This document shows, in pieces, positions 1-7,403 of a DNA stretch of 64,000 bases. The DNA comes from Actinomadura sp. NBRC 104412. Lineage in GTDB: Bacteria; Actinomycetota; Actinomycetes; Streptosporangiales; Streptosporangiaceae. Position 1 is the stretch's first letter. Every line of letters starts with the position of its first letter. A model generated the notes under the pieces. It did not search any database. It was given only the letters and a program-made list of their open reading frames with translations, and was not told where the DNA came from. The stretch lies in the NCBI RefSeq assembly GCF_030269515.1, contig NZ_BSTM01000035.1, forward strand, positions 1-64,000. Direction: 5' to 3'. The position numbers and the translations under genes were made by a program.

Positions 1-57
1 CAGCCCCTCAGCCCGGTGCAACCGACGGATCTCCGCCCAGTCCTCCACCTTCAACAC
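1..57 (-). CDS. IS21-family transposase, N-terminal fragment cut by window edge
   Basis: The minus strand encodes a peptide beginning MLKVEDWAEIRRLHRAEG, the typical start of IS21-type (IstA) transposases just before the helix-turn-helix. The GTG start at 57 follows a GGTGAGGT ribosome binding sequence. Only 19 codons lie in the window, so completeness cannot be judged. The bases up to about 140 (GTCTTCAGGCGGAATCAACA and neighbours) resemble an IS21 terminal region. It sits directly outside the left att-like repeat of the island, so it may be a later insertion there. Confidence 0.7.
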   Translation of the reverse strand, partial: MLKVEDWAEIRRLHRAEGL

Positions 58-194
58 CTCACCAGGGTCCAGGGGCGGGTCACGATTCGGCCGGAACCAC
101 AGGGTCAGTCTTCAGGCGGAATCAACATTTGGCGGGCACGGCCGTGAAAACGCCGTCCCGGGCCCGGATTAGACCGACCCGCCGAACGTCGCTC

Positions 195-271
195 AGTCGA
201 CGCGCTGAACGTCCAGCTCACCGTTGGCGTACATGTCGCGAAGAGTTCTCCTAGAGAACATCCCGACCGAG
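195..271 (-). repeat. att-like repeat, displaced 3' end of acyl-CoA synthetase gene (left)
   Basis: Read on the minus strand this 77-bp segment encodes SVGMFSRRTLRDMYANGELD, then VQRVD and a stop. It is a diverged copy of the last codons of the acyl-CoA synthetase gene that ends at 8196. The two 77-bp segments (195-271 and 8198-8274) align without gaps with about 16 differences. The best-conserved part is around the palindrome GTTCTCctaGAGAAC at 245-259. A displaced gene end 8 kb from the intact gene is the footprint expected of an element integrated at that gene's 3' end. Confidence 0.7.
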
Positions 272-617
272 GGCGGCAACACCTCCATCAGCCTGAACGG
301 CCGGTACTACAACGGCGACGGCGTCTACCAGAAGACGGTCAGCCGGTCGTCCGATCGAATCTACGGGTACGGCCGCCCCGCATACGACAGCGACGCGCTG
401 GCCACGGCGCCGTCGAAGTCGACCGCGAGCGCGGCCGGGGGTGTACCTGACGCAGCCGCCGACGGTGCGGCACGCACCTGGCAAGACCGCATGCGCGAAC
501 GCGGGTGGGACATCGCCGTGGAGGGGGGTGTACGGCCCCGGCTCCGAGGCGATCTGCCGAGCATTCCAGAAGGAGAAGGGGCTGACGGTGGACGGCATCG
601 TTGGCCCGGCGGCGTAA
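272..617 (+). pseudogene. Phage endolysin relic with peptidoglycan-binding domain, frameshifted
   Basis: One frame reads RTWQDRMRERGWDIAVEG near 472-525. Another continues VYGPGSEAICRAFQKEKG, then LTVDGIVGPAA and a TAA at 615-617. Together they form the C-terminal PG_binding_1 domain usual in actinophage endolysins. The frames part at a run of six G (523-528); one base fewer would restore a single frame. No catalytic amidase or lysozyme domain precedes it, and the upstream frame runs into the att-like repeat, so this is only the 3' part of a lysin. It lies just upstream of the holin-like gene, the usual phage lysis order. Confidence 0.6.
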
Positions 618-645
618 ACCGCCCCTGTGACCTGAGGAGGTCACC

Positions 646-984
646 ATGTACCACTCGATCATCCGCACCGTGGTCCCGCTCGTGGTCGCGCTCGTCCTCG
701 GCCAAGCCGCCCGCATCGGCCTAGACCTGGACGAGGGCGCCGTCACCTCGATCTTGACGGCCCTCGTGGGCGCGGCGTACTACGCGCTAGCGCGGTGGCT
801 GGCAGAGACGTGGCCTGCGGCAGGTCGGGTCCTGCCGTCGGCTGGCTTGTCGAAACGCGCTCCGGAGTACGTCCGGACTCGCCAGACCCCGACACGGACG
901 CCCCCGCCCTCCACGAGGAGGGCGAGGGCGTTTCGTAGCGTCATCCGTCCTTGCGGCGCGCCTCGATGTCCTTCTCGACCTTAG
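646..984 (+). CDS. Holin-like small membrane protein (probably damaged 3' end)
   Basis: The protein begins MYHSIIRTVVPLVVALVLG and has two hydrophobic stretches (about residues 8-20 and 35-48). This is the form of the one- or two-helix proteins found after endolysin genes in actinophages. The ATG follows GAGGAGGTCACC. The frame as read ends at 984 and passes through the hairpin at 898-931, which is odd. A shift near 870 would instead give an acidic tail (SPDPDTDAPALHEEGEGVS) ending at 938, just after the hairpin. The 3' end is therefore probably frameshifted. Holin function is inferred from neighbour and hydrophobicity only. Confidence 0.5.
   Translation: MYHSIIRTVVPLVVALVLGQAARIGLDLDEGAVTSILTALVGAAYYALARWLAETWPAAGRVLPSAGLSKRAPEYVRTRQTPTRTPPPSTRRARAFRSVIRPCGAPRCPSRP
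898..931. terminator. Bidirectional hairpin terminator
   Basis: A 15-bp stem with one mismatch (898-912 with 917-931, loop ACGA) is followed by TTTCGT on the plus strand. It lies between the convergent holin-like gene and the rhuM-like gene and can serve both. Confidence 0.7.
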
Positions 985-1996
985 TCAGCTCAGCGATCGG
1001 CTGCTCGTCAAGGAGCTCCTCGATGTCCGCCTCCTCCTCTTGGGCGGCTCGGATGGCCTCCAGCCGGCGGCGCTGCTCGTCGAACTGCTTGTAGAGCCCT
1101 TCGACGACCGTTTTCATGTGCGCGGCGGACACCTTGCCGGGCCCGTTGAGGATCCCGAACTCGTTGAGGGTCAGGAAGCGGTCAGTGGCGCTGATCCAGT
1201 CCGCCATCGTGGTGTGCTGGCGACGGCGAGCTCTCAGTTCTGCGAAGTCCAGGAACTGAGTGGTCAAGGTGTTGAGGATCTCGATCTCCTCGCGGGTGAG
1301 GTAGTTCTTCGAGATCACCACGTCGCTCTTGCGGACGCGGTCACCCTTCCAGCTTGTCAGGCCCATGTTCGGCTCGTTCGGGTCGCACCGCTCCAGAACC
1401 AGCTCGGCGGCCGTGCGCCCGGTCACGGCGAAGACCAGCTTGTTCTGGATCGTCGCGAAGAAGGTCTTCGCCGTCTCGCTGCCGGAGTCGTAGTCGACGC
1501 TGGTGGCGAAGAGGGCCCGGACCTTCTGGTAGAACCTCTTCTCCGACGCCCGGATCTCCCGGATGCGCTGGAGGAGCTCGTCGAAGTAGTCCAGCCCCGC
1601 CGGGTCCTTAAGCCGCTCATCGTTCAGCGCGAAGCCCTTGACCAAGTACTCCCGCAGGACGGTGGTCGCCCACTGCCGGAACTGGGATCCACGGGGGGAC
1701 CGGACGCGGTATCCCACGGCCAGGATGACGTCGAGGTTGTAGGCCGTCACCTCACGTCGTACGAGTCGCGTCCCCTCCTCGCGAACTAGAAAGAAATTCT
1801 TTCTAGTTGCTTCGGGCCTCAGCTCAGCGTCCTCGTAGACGTTCCGGACGTGCTGGCCAACGTTCTGGGGAGTGGTGTCGAACAGCTCGGCCATCTCGGC
1901 CTGCGTTAGCCAGACCGTCCCGTCGACGGCTCGGAGTTGGATCTGGGACCGCCCGTCCTCGGTCTGGTAGAGGATCAGTTCGCCGGGGTCGGACAT
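941..1996 (-). CDS. RhuM-family (virulence RhuM) protein
   Basis: A 351-aa protein of the RhuM family. The N-terminal DNA-binding-like part shows VWLTQAEMAELFDTTPQNV, then the family block with FFLVREEGTRLVRREV, YNLDVILAVGYRVRS and QFRQWATTVLREYLVKGF. RhuM proteins are common in genomic islands and near restriction systems; their molecular activity is not established. The chosen ATG (1996) has GGGAGG 8 nt upstream; an in-frame upstream ATG at 2011 lacks such spacing. It carries an unusual AT-rich palindrome inside the coding region (1785-1807). No methylase or restriction gene is adjacent, so it looks like a stand-alone accessory gene. Confidence 0.8.
   Translation of the reverse strand: MSDPGELILYQTEDGRSQIQLRAVDGTVWLTQAEMAELFDTTPQNVGQHVRNVYEDAELRPEATRKNFFLVREEGTRLVRREVTAYNLDVILAVGYRVRSPRGSQFRQWATTVLREYLVKGFALNDERLKDPAGLDYFDELLQRIREIRASEKRFYQKVRALFATSVDYDSGSETAKTFFATIQNKLVFAVTGRTAAELVLERCDPNEPNMGLTSWKGDRVRKSDVVISKNYLTREEIEILNTLTTQFLDFAELRARRRQHTTMADWISATDRFLTLNEFGILNGPGKVSAAHMKTVVEGLYKQFDEQRRRLEAIRAAQEEEADIEELLDEQPIAELTKVEKDIEARRKDG
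1785..1807. repeat. Perfect 23-bp palindrome inside the rhuM-like gene
   Basis: ACTAGAAAGAA, one A, then TTCTTTCTAGT: an 11+1+11 perfect inverted repeat. It is very AT-rich against a high-GC gene and encodes the KNFFLV segment with low-GC codons. It may be a protein-binding or recombination site, or family-conserved codons that happen to be palindromic. Confidence 0.6.
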
Positions 1997-2140
1997 CAGG
2001 CCACCTCCCACGGGTGGCCGGGCGCCTTGGACCCGTCCGTCGGCTGGATGCGGCCAATGGGCCGAATCCCCTTGCAGGGGCGGGGCACAGCGATGCTACA
2101 GTCACTCACGTCTTTCCTTCCTGTACAAGGAGCGGACCAC

Positions 2141-2175
2141 AGCCCCGGCGGCCCACGCAACCGCGCGGGGCTTTT
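2141..2175 (+). terminator. Intrinsic-type terminator hairpin with no obvious gene
   Basis: AGCCCCG then GCGG pair with CCGC and CGGGGCT across a short loop, followed directly by CTTTTAC on the plus strand. No recognisable plus-strand gene lies upstream: the neighbour ends in the opposite direction. It could end a small RNA or a degraded gene. Confidence 0.5.
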
Positions 2176-2565
2176 ACTTGGTCCTGGAATGTACTGCACC
2201 GCGGCAATCCTTCGCCACTTAGTTCGACCCCACGTACTTGCTGGTATATGGACAGAATCGTCGAGCTTGTACAGACAAGGGCGGGTGAACGGCTTCGCAC
2301 CCCCGTGACCTGGGAAGACGTCTGATCGATCATAGTTAGTTAGAGACCGAGATAAATATGACCAACTAGTCACGATCATGTCATGTACATCACGGAATTA
2401 AATAATAAGGCTGAATTCCAAATTTTCCCAACTTCGGGCAGCCTTGGCGATTTTCCATGAAATGCCCGGTTGTATCCTGTTATGCGCGACCCATCCAACG
2501 CGAGGAATCCAGACGGATTGGCCGTAGCTCGGTTCGACGGAGAAGCGCTTTACCCCGTGACAAGC

Positions 2566-2606
2566 GACGCCCCCGCACCTCCCGGCGATGGGAGGACGGG
2601 GGCGTC
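2566..2606. terminator. Strong GC hairpin
   Basis: GACGCCCCCG pairs perfectly with CGGGGGCGTC, and an inner CCTCCC pairs with GGGAGG. It lies 13 bp beyond the stop of the small minus-strand membrane-protein gene at 2619-2774, so it probably terminates that transcript. No U-tract is evident, as is common in high-GC actinobacteria. Confidence 0.6.
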
Positions 2607-2618
2607 ATTGGCATGCCC

Positions 2619-2774
2619 CTAGTGGCACGCCTGGTCCGTGCCCACGACGGCCATCATCACGATCACGCCCCCGGCGATCCACTGAGACCATGACGGCCAG
2701 CACCCGGTCTCGATGCCCCGCAGGGCACGTTCGCCGCGCTCTTTGGAGTCCACCCAGTCCGGGACGGGGTGCAT
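2619..2774 (-). CDS. Small single-helix membrane protein (51 aa)
   Basis: The frame encodes a 51-aa protein beginning MHPVPDWVDSKERGERALRG and ending in a hydrophobic segment, WIAGGVIVMMAVVG, followed by TDQACH. One transmembrane helix is predicted by eye. It is followed by a strong hairpin terminator. Small one-helix proteins like this are frequent in actinophages and integrative elements. The family is not recognised. The in-frame ATG has only a weak upstream purine stretch, so expression is uncertain. Confidence 0.45.
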   Translation of the reverse strand: MHPVPDWVDSKERGERALRGIETGCWPSWSQWIAGGVIVMMAVVGTDQACH

Positions 2775-2867
2775 TGCCCGCTCGGCCGCCGCGTCTCACG
2801 CGGCGACCAGCCAGTCCCGCGTCGCCACCGGGTCGGTGGACGGCCGCGATGAACCGGGACGACTTGA

Positions 2868-3026
2868 TCAGCCAGTCGACCGTCCGGTCCGGCGAGTGCA
2901 GTCAAGCATGTCCCTCTTCATCGCCCGGTCCCACTCCTGCCCGGCAGCGGAGTACCGGTAGCAGTGGAACTGCGTGGGTGTGACGCCGGACGGCTTGGCC
3001 GTGTCGGGCGCGATCTGATGCGTCAT
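2868..3026 (-). CDS. Small hypothetical protein, possibly truncated by frameshift
   Basis: The 52-aa frame begins MTHQIAPDTAKPSGVTPTQF and contains WDRAMKRDMLD. GAGGTAGGC precedes the ATG. After about residue 42 the frame becomes arginine-rich and unlikely. In neighbouring frames the text reads VDWLIKSSRFIAAVH and then VATRDWLVAA with a stop, suggesting the gene originally ran on to about 2800 and has suffered two shifts. The family is not recognised. It precedes the 51-aa membrane protein in the same direction. Confidence 0.35.
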   Translation of the reverse strand: MTHQIAPDTAKPSGVTPTQFHCYRYSAAGQEWDRAMKRDMLDCTRRTGRSTG

Positions 3027-3129
3027 GCCTACCTCTCGGCGTAGGGCCTGCCAGGAGATCACGGCTGTGCAGCCGATGACGCGGCCGGTGGCGGGCCGGG
3101 TCATGAGGCAGGGCACCCCGGCGTGAGCC

Positions 3130-3939
3130 TCAGTGCCCTGACGAGCACGCGAAACCGCGGTGGACGACCCATCCCTCAGCGGCTGCGGCCATCGCCTTGA
3201 GCCAGCCGGCATCGGGATTACGCGCGGCAAGATCGCCGTAGAGCGCGAACATCGCCGCAGCGAACGCGTCAACCGCCCGAGGGTCGGCGGACGCCCACGC
3301 CACGCAGCGGCTCGCCCACGCCTCGGCCGAGCCCGGGGTGTGCCCGGCGGCGACCAACTGCACCACCAGGCACGCCGGATCGATGAACGCGGCACCGCGG
3401 GTCGGCCACGCCCAGTCCACCGCCCACGCGCCGTCCGCGCCGATCAGCAGGTTGTCGGGCTGAATGTCGGTGTACAGCAGCGCGTCGCCGCGCAGCAGCT
3501 CGACCTTGCTCGGATCGGTGACGTAGCGGTCCCATCGGGTCTCCACCCAGTCCCGGGCGATCTCGGGCAGCGGCACGGCGGCGATCCGGTTGAGGATGCC
3601 GACGATCCTCGGCAGGTCAGGCGAGCCTGGCGTGAAGTCGGCGGGACGGCCGTCGATGGCCTCGAAGCCGAGAACAACCCAGTCCTCGCTCTCTGCCCGC
3701 CACCGCACGGCCGGGGAGATCGGCCGCACATAGGGGTTGATCTGGCCTTCCCGGACCAGGGAATCGCGGCGGCCGCCGGGACGGTTCCGCACGGCCTTGA
3801 CGAAGAACGAGCCGTGCGCGCCGTGGGCCATCGCTGCGACGTCGGAGGTGTGGCCGCGGCCGACTGGGTGCAGCCGCAGCGGGTCGCCGACGTGCGGGCG
3901 GATCAGGGCCTCGAACTCGGGCCCGGGAAGGCTGGTCAC
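3130..3939 (-). CDS. Aminoglycoside phosphotransferase/kinase-like protein
   Basis: A 269-aa protein with the protein-kinase-like fold of the APH family. The catalytic-loop equivalent is LLYTDIQPDNLLIGADGAW (about residues 154-172) and the metal-binding DxD-like step is AVDWAWP. The usual HxD histidine is replaced by Thr, a divergence seen in many family members of unknown substrate. The GTG start has GAGGT 6 nt upstream and lies 9 bp after the stop of the radical SAM gene, so the two are surely co-transcribed. The substrate is unknown: it could phosphorylate a small molecule or a product of the radical SAM enzyme. Antibiotic resistance is not supported by context. Confidence 0.75.
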   Translation of the reverse strand: MTSLPGPEFEALIRPHVGDPLRLHPVGRGHTSDVAAMAHGAHGSFFVKAVRNRPGGRRDSLVREGQINPYVRPISPAVRWRAESEDWVVLGFEAIDGRPADFTPGSPDLPRIVGILNRIAAVPLPEIARDWVETRWDRYVTDPSKVELLRGDALLYTDIQPDNLLIGADGAWAVDWAWPTRGAAFIDPACLVVQLVAAGHTPGSAEAWASRCVAWASADPRAVDAFAAAMFALYGDLAARNPDAGWLKAMAAAAEGWVVHRGFACSSGH

Positions 3940-3948
3940 GGGTGTACC

Positions 3949-4818
3949 TCAGGCGGTGCGGGGGCTGCACCCGCTGCCGGGAAACCCGGGGCTGCACTCG
4001 CCGTCGGGGTCGCACTTCCCGGTCCGGGACGCCGCCCTGATCTGCGTGTTGGCCTCGGCCATGGCGGTGCCGGCGAGGATATCGGCCAGCCCGTCGGTGT
4101 GGACATTCCCCACGCTCATCCACGCCGAGATCACACACGGGGAGACTGCGCCGTCGGGGCCGATCGCCGCGCGGCCAGAGCCGCACTGGCCGCACAGGCC
4201 GGCCGGGTCCAGGCCGGGGCCGGTGGCGGCGCGGCCGTAGGGGCGGACGCGGTCGACACGGATGCGGTCGACACCGATGGTCTCCAGGTCCCGGCGTGCC
4301 GCTTCAACGCGGCCGGGGTCGCCGGTGTCGATGATGCCGACCCGGATGGGGATACCGCGGTCGACTGCGGTCTGTATGTTCGCGCGGGTGCGGGCGTGCG
4401 TCGGCCGCCCGGTGACGGTGTTGTGCTCGCTGGCGTCACCGGAGTAGTACGAGGTGGCCACGCTGACGCCGGGGCGGTCGAGCCGCTCCCACCAGGGGGC
4501 CGGGATGGACACGAGGTTGGAGAAGATTTCGACTTGGAGGCCGAGGGCGAGGGCGTGGTCGACCAGGTGCAGCGCGTCAGGGTGCAGGGTCGGTTCCCCG
4601 CCGATGAGCTGGATGTGCTCCACGCCGAGCGCGGCGGCCTGGTCGAGGACGCGGTCCCAGTCGGCGCGGGTCATCGTGCCGTGCGTGCCTTCGGGGCCGG
4701 AGTCGTTGTAGCAGTGGGAGCAGGCGAGCTGGCATTTGCGGGTGAGGTCCAGCCAGAGCATCCGCGGTGCCTGCCTGGTGGCGGGTTTGGTCCGCTGGTG
4801 GTCGATGGTGATGGTCAT
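3949..4818 (-). CDS. Radical SAM protein with C-terminal cysteine cluster
   Basis: A 289-aa radical SAM enzyme. Cys29, Cys33 and Cys36 in TRKCQLACSHCYNDSGPEG form the CxxxCxxC [4Fe-4S] motif, and QLIGGEP follows near residue 73. The C-terminal third has CGQCG, PCVIS and a tail with CDPDGECSPGFPGSGC, a SPASM/twitch-like set that may bind an auxiliary cluster. The ATG at 4818 has GGAGG 5 nt upstream; a GTG two codons earlier is possible. It sits between the 71-aa gene and the kinase-like gene in one operon. The family is widespread in Streptomyces-like genomes to my knowledge but has no assigned reaction. Confidence 0.8.
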   Translation of the reverse strand: MTITIDHQRTKPATRQAPRMLWLDLTRKCQLACSHCYNDSGPEGTHGTMTRADWDRVLDQAAALGVEHIQLIGGEPTLHPDALHLVDHALALGLQVEIFSNLVSIPAPWWERLDRPGVSVATSYYSGDASEHNTVTGRPTHARTRANIQTAVDRGIPIRVGIIDTGDPGRVEAARRDLETIGVDRIRVDRVRPYGRAATGPGLDPAGLCGQCGSGRAAIGPDGAVSPCVISAWMSVGNVHTDGLADILAGTAMAEANTQIRAASRTGKCDPDGECSPGFPGSGCSPRTA

Positions 4819-4980
4819 GGTCACCTCCGGCGCGCCTCGTGTGTGTGGCCGCCGCGGGTGCGCGCCTGAACCCTGCGGCGGTGTGGAAGGGGGCGGGCCG
4901 GGCTACCGCGCCGCACACCCGACCTGCCCCCCGGCCGCGACCCTCGCCCACGGAGTACAGGCGAGCGCCGCGGGGACCTG

Positions 4981-5052
4981 CTACCGCCGGGCAGCGGCGC
5001 TGGCGAGTTGCCCGGCCTCGGCCAGCGTGCGGCCGCTTCCGGTGGCCGTCAC
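4981..5052 (-). CDS. Possible 23-aa peptide ORF coupled to the 71-aa gene
   Basis: A GTG overlaps the stop of the upstream gene (GTGA) and opens a frame beginning MTATGSGRTLAEAGQLASAA, ending in RR. The first 23 nt from the G before the overlap are identical at the second locus (29841-29863), where the same GTGA overlap occurs. It could be a translated leader, a precursor peptide or simply conserved DNA. The 160 bp between it and the radical SAM start holds no other credible frame. Translation is speculative. Confidence 0.3.
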   Translation of the reverse strand: MTATGSGRTLAEAGQLASAAARR

Positions 5053-5264
5053 CTAAACCTCGCCTGGGTATAGCGGACCCGCTGCGCAAGCTCGCCGGGC
5101 TGGGCGGCCTCCACCAGATACCCGTCGGCCACCGCCCACCAGTGCCCGGTGAACGGGCCGTACCAGGCGATGACGTTGAGCCGGTTACGGAACTGTCGCG
5201 TGATGTCGGCGCGGCGTGCTTCGGCGGTTGTGGCGGTAACGGCTGGGGCGGCGTCGTTACTCAT
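5049..5264 (-). CDS. Conserved 71-aa protein of the radical SAM module
   Basis: This small protein has the central motif FRNRLNVIAWYGPFTGHWWA, then a segment ending VEAAQPGELAQRV. A second, frameshifted copy lies at 29645-29845 with FRNQLNVMAWYGTFTG, WWALADAHLVEADQPGELAQ. The chosen ATG has GGAG 9 nt upstream; an ATG three codons earlier abuts that GGAG. It is divergent from the XRE regulator and first in the operon with the radical SAM and kinase-like genes. The fold is unknown. It might be a substrate-binding adaptor or the substrate of the module, but the sequence does not decide this. Confidence 0.65.
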   Translation of the reverse strand: MSNDAAPAVTATTAEARRADITRQFRNRLNVIAWYGPFTGHWWAVADGYLVEAAQPGELAQRVRYTQARFR

Positions 5265-5273
5265 CGGAACCAT

Positions 5274-5402
5274 CTCCAGCAATGGCGCGGTCGCGTTTCG
5301 ATTACAGGCAGTCAATCGGCGGGCGGCGCAACCAGGTAGGGGCATACTGGGGGGCACCTGGGGTGCAAACAGGTGGCACGGCGACACGTGAGGTGCACAC
5401 GT
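5274..5402. promoter_or_regulatory. Divergent promoter/operator region of the XRE-radical SAM module
   Basis: The region separates the 71-aa gene (minus) from the XRE regulator (plus). It contains the palindrome GCACCTGGGGTGC (5354-5366) and nearby variants AGGTGGCAC and AGGTGCACAC, a likely operator series for the XRE protein. GAGGTG lies 8 nt before the regulator start. Confidence 0.45.
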
Positions 5403-6713
5403 ATGACGCCAGACCAGCAACGCGCACGCGGCCACCGGATCGCGGCCGAACGGAAGGCGCTTGGACTGACCCAGCTCGAGCTGGCCGAGCGGGTCCTCGG
5501 CGCGCTACCCGGCCCGCAGAAACCCGAACTCGACACCATGCTGGGCTATGTCAAACGGTGGGAGGCCGGGCGTGCCGGTATCTCCCGCCGCCACCAGCGC
5601 GCCTTGGCCCAGGCCCTACAAATTGATCAGCTCGCCCTCTTCGGCGAAGGGCCAAACGGGCCTTCCGAGGAGTTCAACGACGAACGCCGCCAGTTGCTGG
5701 CCGGACTGGCGGCACTGAGCGTCGAGTCGGCCGTGCCGCACGATCTGGAACCGATCCGGCAGGCTCTAACCCGCGCACTCCCGGGCGGCATGTCCAAGCA
5801 CCTGGTGGCGGACTGGGAAGAGATCGCCTACGAGCACGGCCACGCGTTCCTCACCACCCCGCCGCGGCTGATGCTGCCGACACTCGCCCAGGACCTGGTC
5901 CATTTGCAGCACATCATCCGGGACACCAAGGGCACCGGCCTGCGCAGTCTGCGTCAGAGCCTGTCCGGCCCGGCCGCGAAGCTGGCCGCGCTGGTCGCGA
6001 TGACGGTCGCGACGCTCGGGGATCCCCGGCAGGCACGGGACTGGTGGAAGACCGCCCGGCACACCGCCGACGCCTCCACCGACCTGAACCTGCGGGTGTG
6101 GGTGCGCGGGCACGAGGCCATGAGCGCGCTGTACTCGCTGCGCCCGATACCGCTGGTGCTCCGCCTGGCGGACGAGGCGATCGGCCTGGCAGGCGAGTCC
6201 GGGGGCGCCGCGATGATGGAGGCGATGGCCAGCCGCGCTCAGGCCCTGGCAATCCTGGGCCGCGCAGCCGAAGCCGAGAACGTTATCCACGAGCTCGAGA
6301 CCCAGTTCGCGCGGTTGCCGCAGGCGCCGGTCGAGGACCGGTTGCGGACCGGGGCGTGGCCGGAGACCGGGCTGCACCACACGGCCGCGTTCACCTACTC
6401 CTACACCGGGTCCTACCCCCTAGCCGAGCGTGCCCAAGAGGCGGCGCTGGCGCTGTACCCGGAGACCATGCCGCGCCAGCGCGCGCAGATCGAGCTGCTG
6501 CGCGCCAAGTGCCTGATCGGCTCCGGTGATGTCGCGACCGGTGTGGAGCATGCGGCCCGGACGGTTCAGGCGCTGCCCCTCGAGCAGCGCACGACGACGA
6601 TCCGGCGGGGCGCGCGAATGGTCCTGGAGGCCGTGCCGGAGGCCGACCGGGTGGCGCTGGGCGAGTACCGGGAAGTTCTGGCGCTGCCCGCGGCCATCGA
6701 TGGGGGGGAGTAG
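5403..6713 (+). CDS. XRE-family transcriptional regulator with long C-terminal repeat-like domain
   Basis: A 436-aa protein with an N-terminal helix-turn-helix (about residues 8-65: RIAAERKALGLTQLELAERV, then YVKRWEAGRAGISRRHQ). About 350 helical residues resembling TPR-type repeats follow, as in many actinobacterial XRE regulators. The ATG at 5403 follows GAGGTGCACACGT. It is divergent from the 71-aa/radical SAM/kinase operon and 2 bp from the GNAT gene, so it probably controls both sides. No ligand can be named. Confidence 0.8.
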   Translation: MTPDQQRARGHRIAAERKALGLTQLELAERVLGALPGPQKPELDTMLGYVKRWEAGRAGISRRHQRALAQALQIDQLALFGEGPNGPSEEFNDERRQLLAGLAALSVESAVPHDLEPIRQALTRALPGGMSKHLVADWEEIAYEHGHAFLTTPPRLMLPTLAQDLVHLQHIIRDTKGTGLRSLRQSLSGPAAKLAALVAMTVATLGDPRQARDWWKTARHTADASTDLNLRVWVRGHEAMSALYSLRPIPLVLRLADEAIGLAGESGGAAMMEAMASRAQALAILGRAAEAENVIHELETQFARLPQAPVEDRLRTGAWPETGLHHTAAFTYSYTGSYPLAERAQEAALALYPETMPRQRAQIELLRAKCLIGSGDVATGVEHAARTVQALPLEQRTTTIRRGARMVLEAVPEADRVALGEYREVLALPAAIDGGE

Positions 6714-6715
6714 CC

Positions 6716-7258
6716 GTGCCGGTAGAGCTGGAGGTGCCGCACGGTGGTGAGGCGCCGCAGATGCTGGACGAGCTGGCCGGAGTGTACGTGCCGGTGTACG
6801 CGGAGCCGCCGTACAACTCGGCGCCGAAGTTCTCCCGAAGGCGTTTCGAGGACCGCACCCGGAGCCAGATGCGCGCCCCGGGGTTCCGGCTGGTGACCGC
6901 GCGGGATGGCGGCCGGCTGGTGGGGTTCGCATTCGGGTTCACGATGCCGGCGGGGTCATGGTGGGGGAATGCGTCGGCGCCTCCGGGTGAGGTGTTGCAG
7001 GAGCGGAAGTTCGCGGTGATCGAGCTGATCCTTGACCGGGAGCACCGTGGCCGCGGGACGGGCGGTGCGTTGCTGGACAAGCTGCTCGAGGGCCGTGCCG
7101 AGCGGTGGGCGACTCTGGCCGCAGTGATAGGGGCGGACGCCTACGCCTGGTATCTGCGCAGGGGCTGGCGGAAGGTCGCCGAGTTCCGGGCCGAACCGCC
7201 CTATTCCGATGCGCTGGTGTTGGACCTTTCAAACAAGCATCCAGCAGCCGGCGATTAG
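6716..7258 (+). CDS. GNAT-family N-acetyltransferase
   Basis: A 180-aa protein with the acetyl-CoA-binding motif A of GNAT enzymes, LILDREHRGRGTGGALLDKL (about residues 102-121), and a C-terminal ADAYAWYLRRGWRKVAEF block. The GTG start is 2 bp after the stop of the XRE gene, with GGGGGGAG upstream, indicating translational coupling. It may modify a product or partner of the radical SAM module, but the acceptor is unknown. Length is normal for the family. Confidence 0.75.
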   Translation: MPVELEVPHGGEAPQMLDELAGVYVPVYAEPPYNSAPKFSRRRFEDRTRSQMRAPGFRLVTARDGGRLVGFAFGFTMPAGSWWGNASAPPGEVLQERKFAVIELILDREHRGRGTGGALLDKLLEGRAERWATLAAVIGADAYAWYLRRGWRKVAEFRAEPPYSDALVLDLSNKHPAAGD

Positions 7259-7298
7259 GCTTGGTGTCGGCTGCGCGTTCCTTGATCGGGACCGTGGC

Positions 7299-7351
7299 GC
7301 CCCGTCCTCCTTTGCACCAGGAGGACGGGGCTTCGTCCCCATTAGGGGACG
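7299..7351 (+). terminator. Double hairpin terminator after the GNAT gene
   Basis: GCCCCGTCCTCC (7299-7310) pairs perfectly with GGAGGACGGGGC (7320-7331). A second small hairpin, CGTCCCC-atta-GGGGACG (7334-7351), follows at once. It lies about 40 bp after the GNAT stop and before the convergent gene ending at 7404. Confidence 0.75.
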
Positions 7352-7403
7352 TTACGGATCGAGGCAGGCCATGCCCCGGGCGTCCGCAGCGGGCAGCGCG
7401 GGC

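Larger units (their letters stand above)
1997..2618. other. Gene-free stretch with two hairpins and an AT-rich segment
   Basis: I see no convincing gene here. The stretch holds a terminator-like hairpin (2141-2175), an AT-rich segment (about 2325-2440, including AATTAAATAATAAGG) that could contain promoters, and a second strong hairpin (2566-2606). Short open frames lack family resemblance or ribosome binding sites. Confidence 0.4.

Noticed and set aside
3130..3939. Aminoglycoside resistance gene
   Set aside because: Only the family fold is supported; the catalytic-loop His is replaced and the gene is tied to the radical SAM operon.
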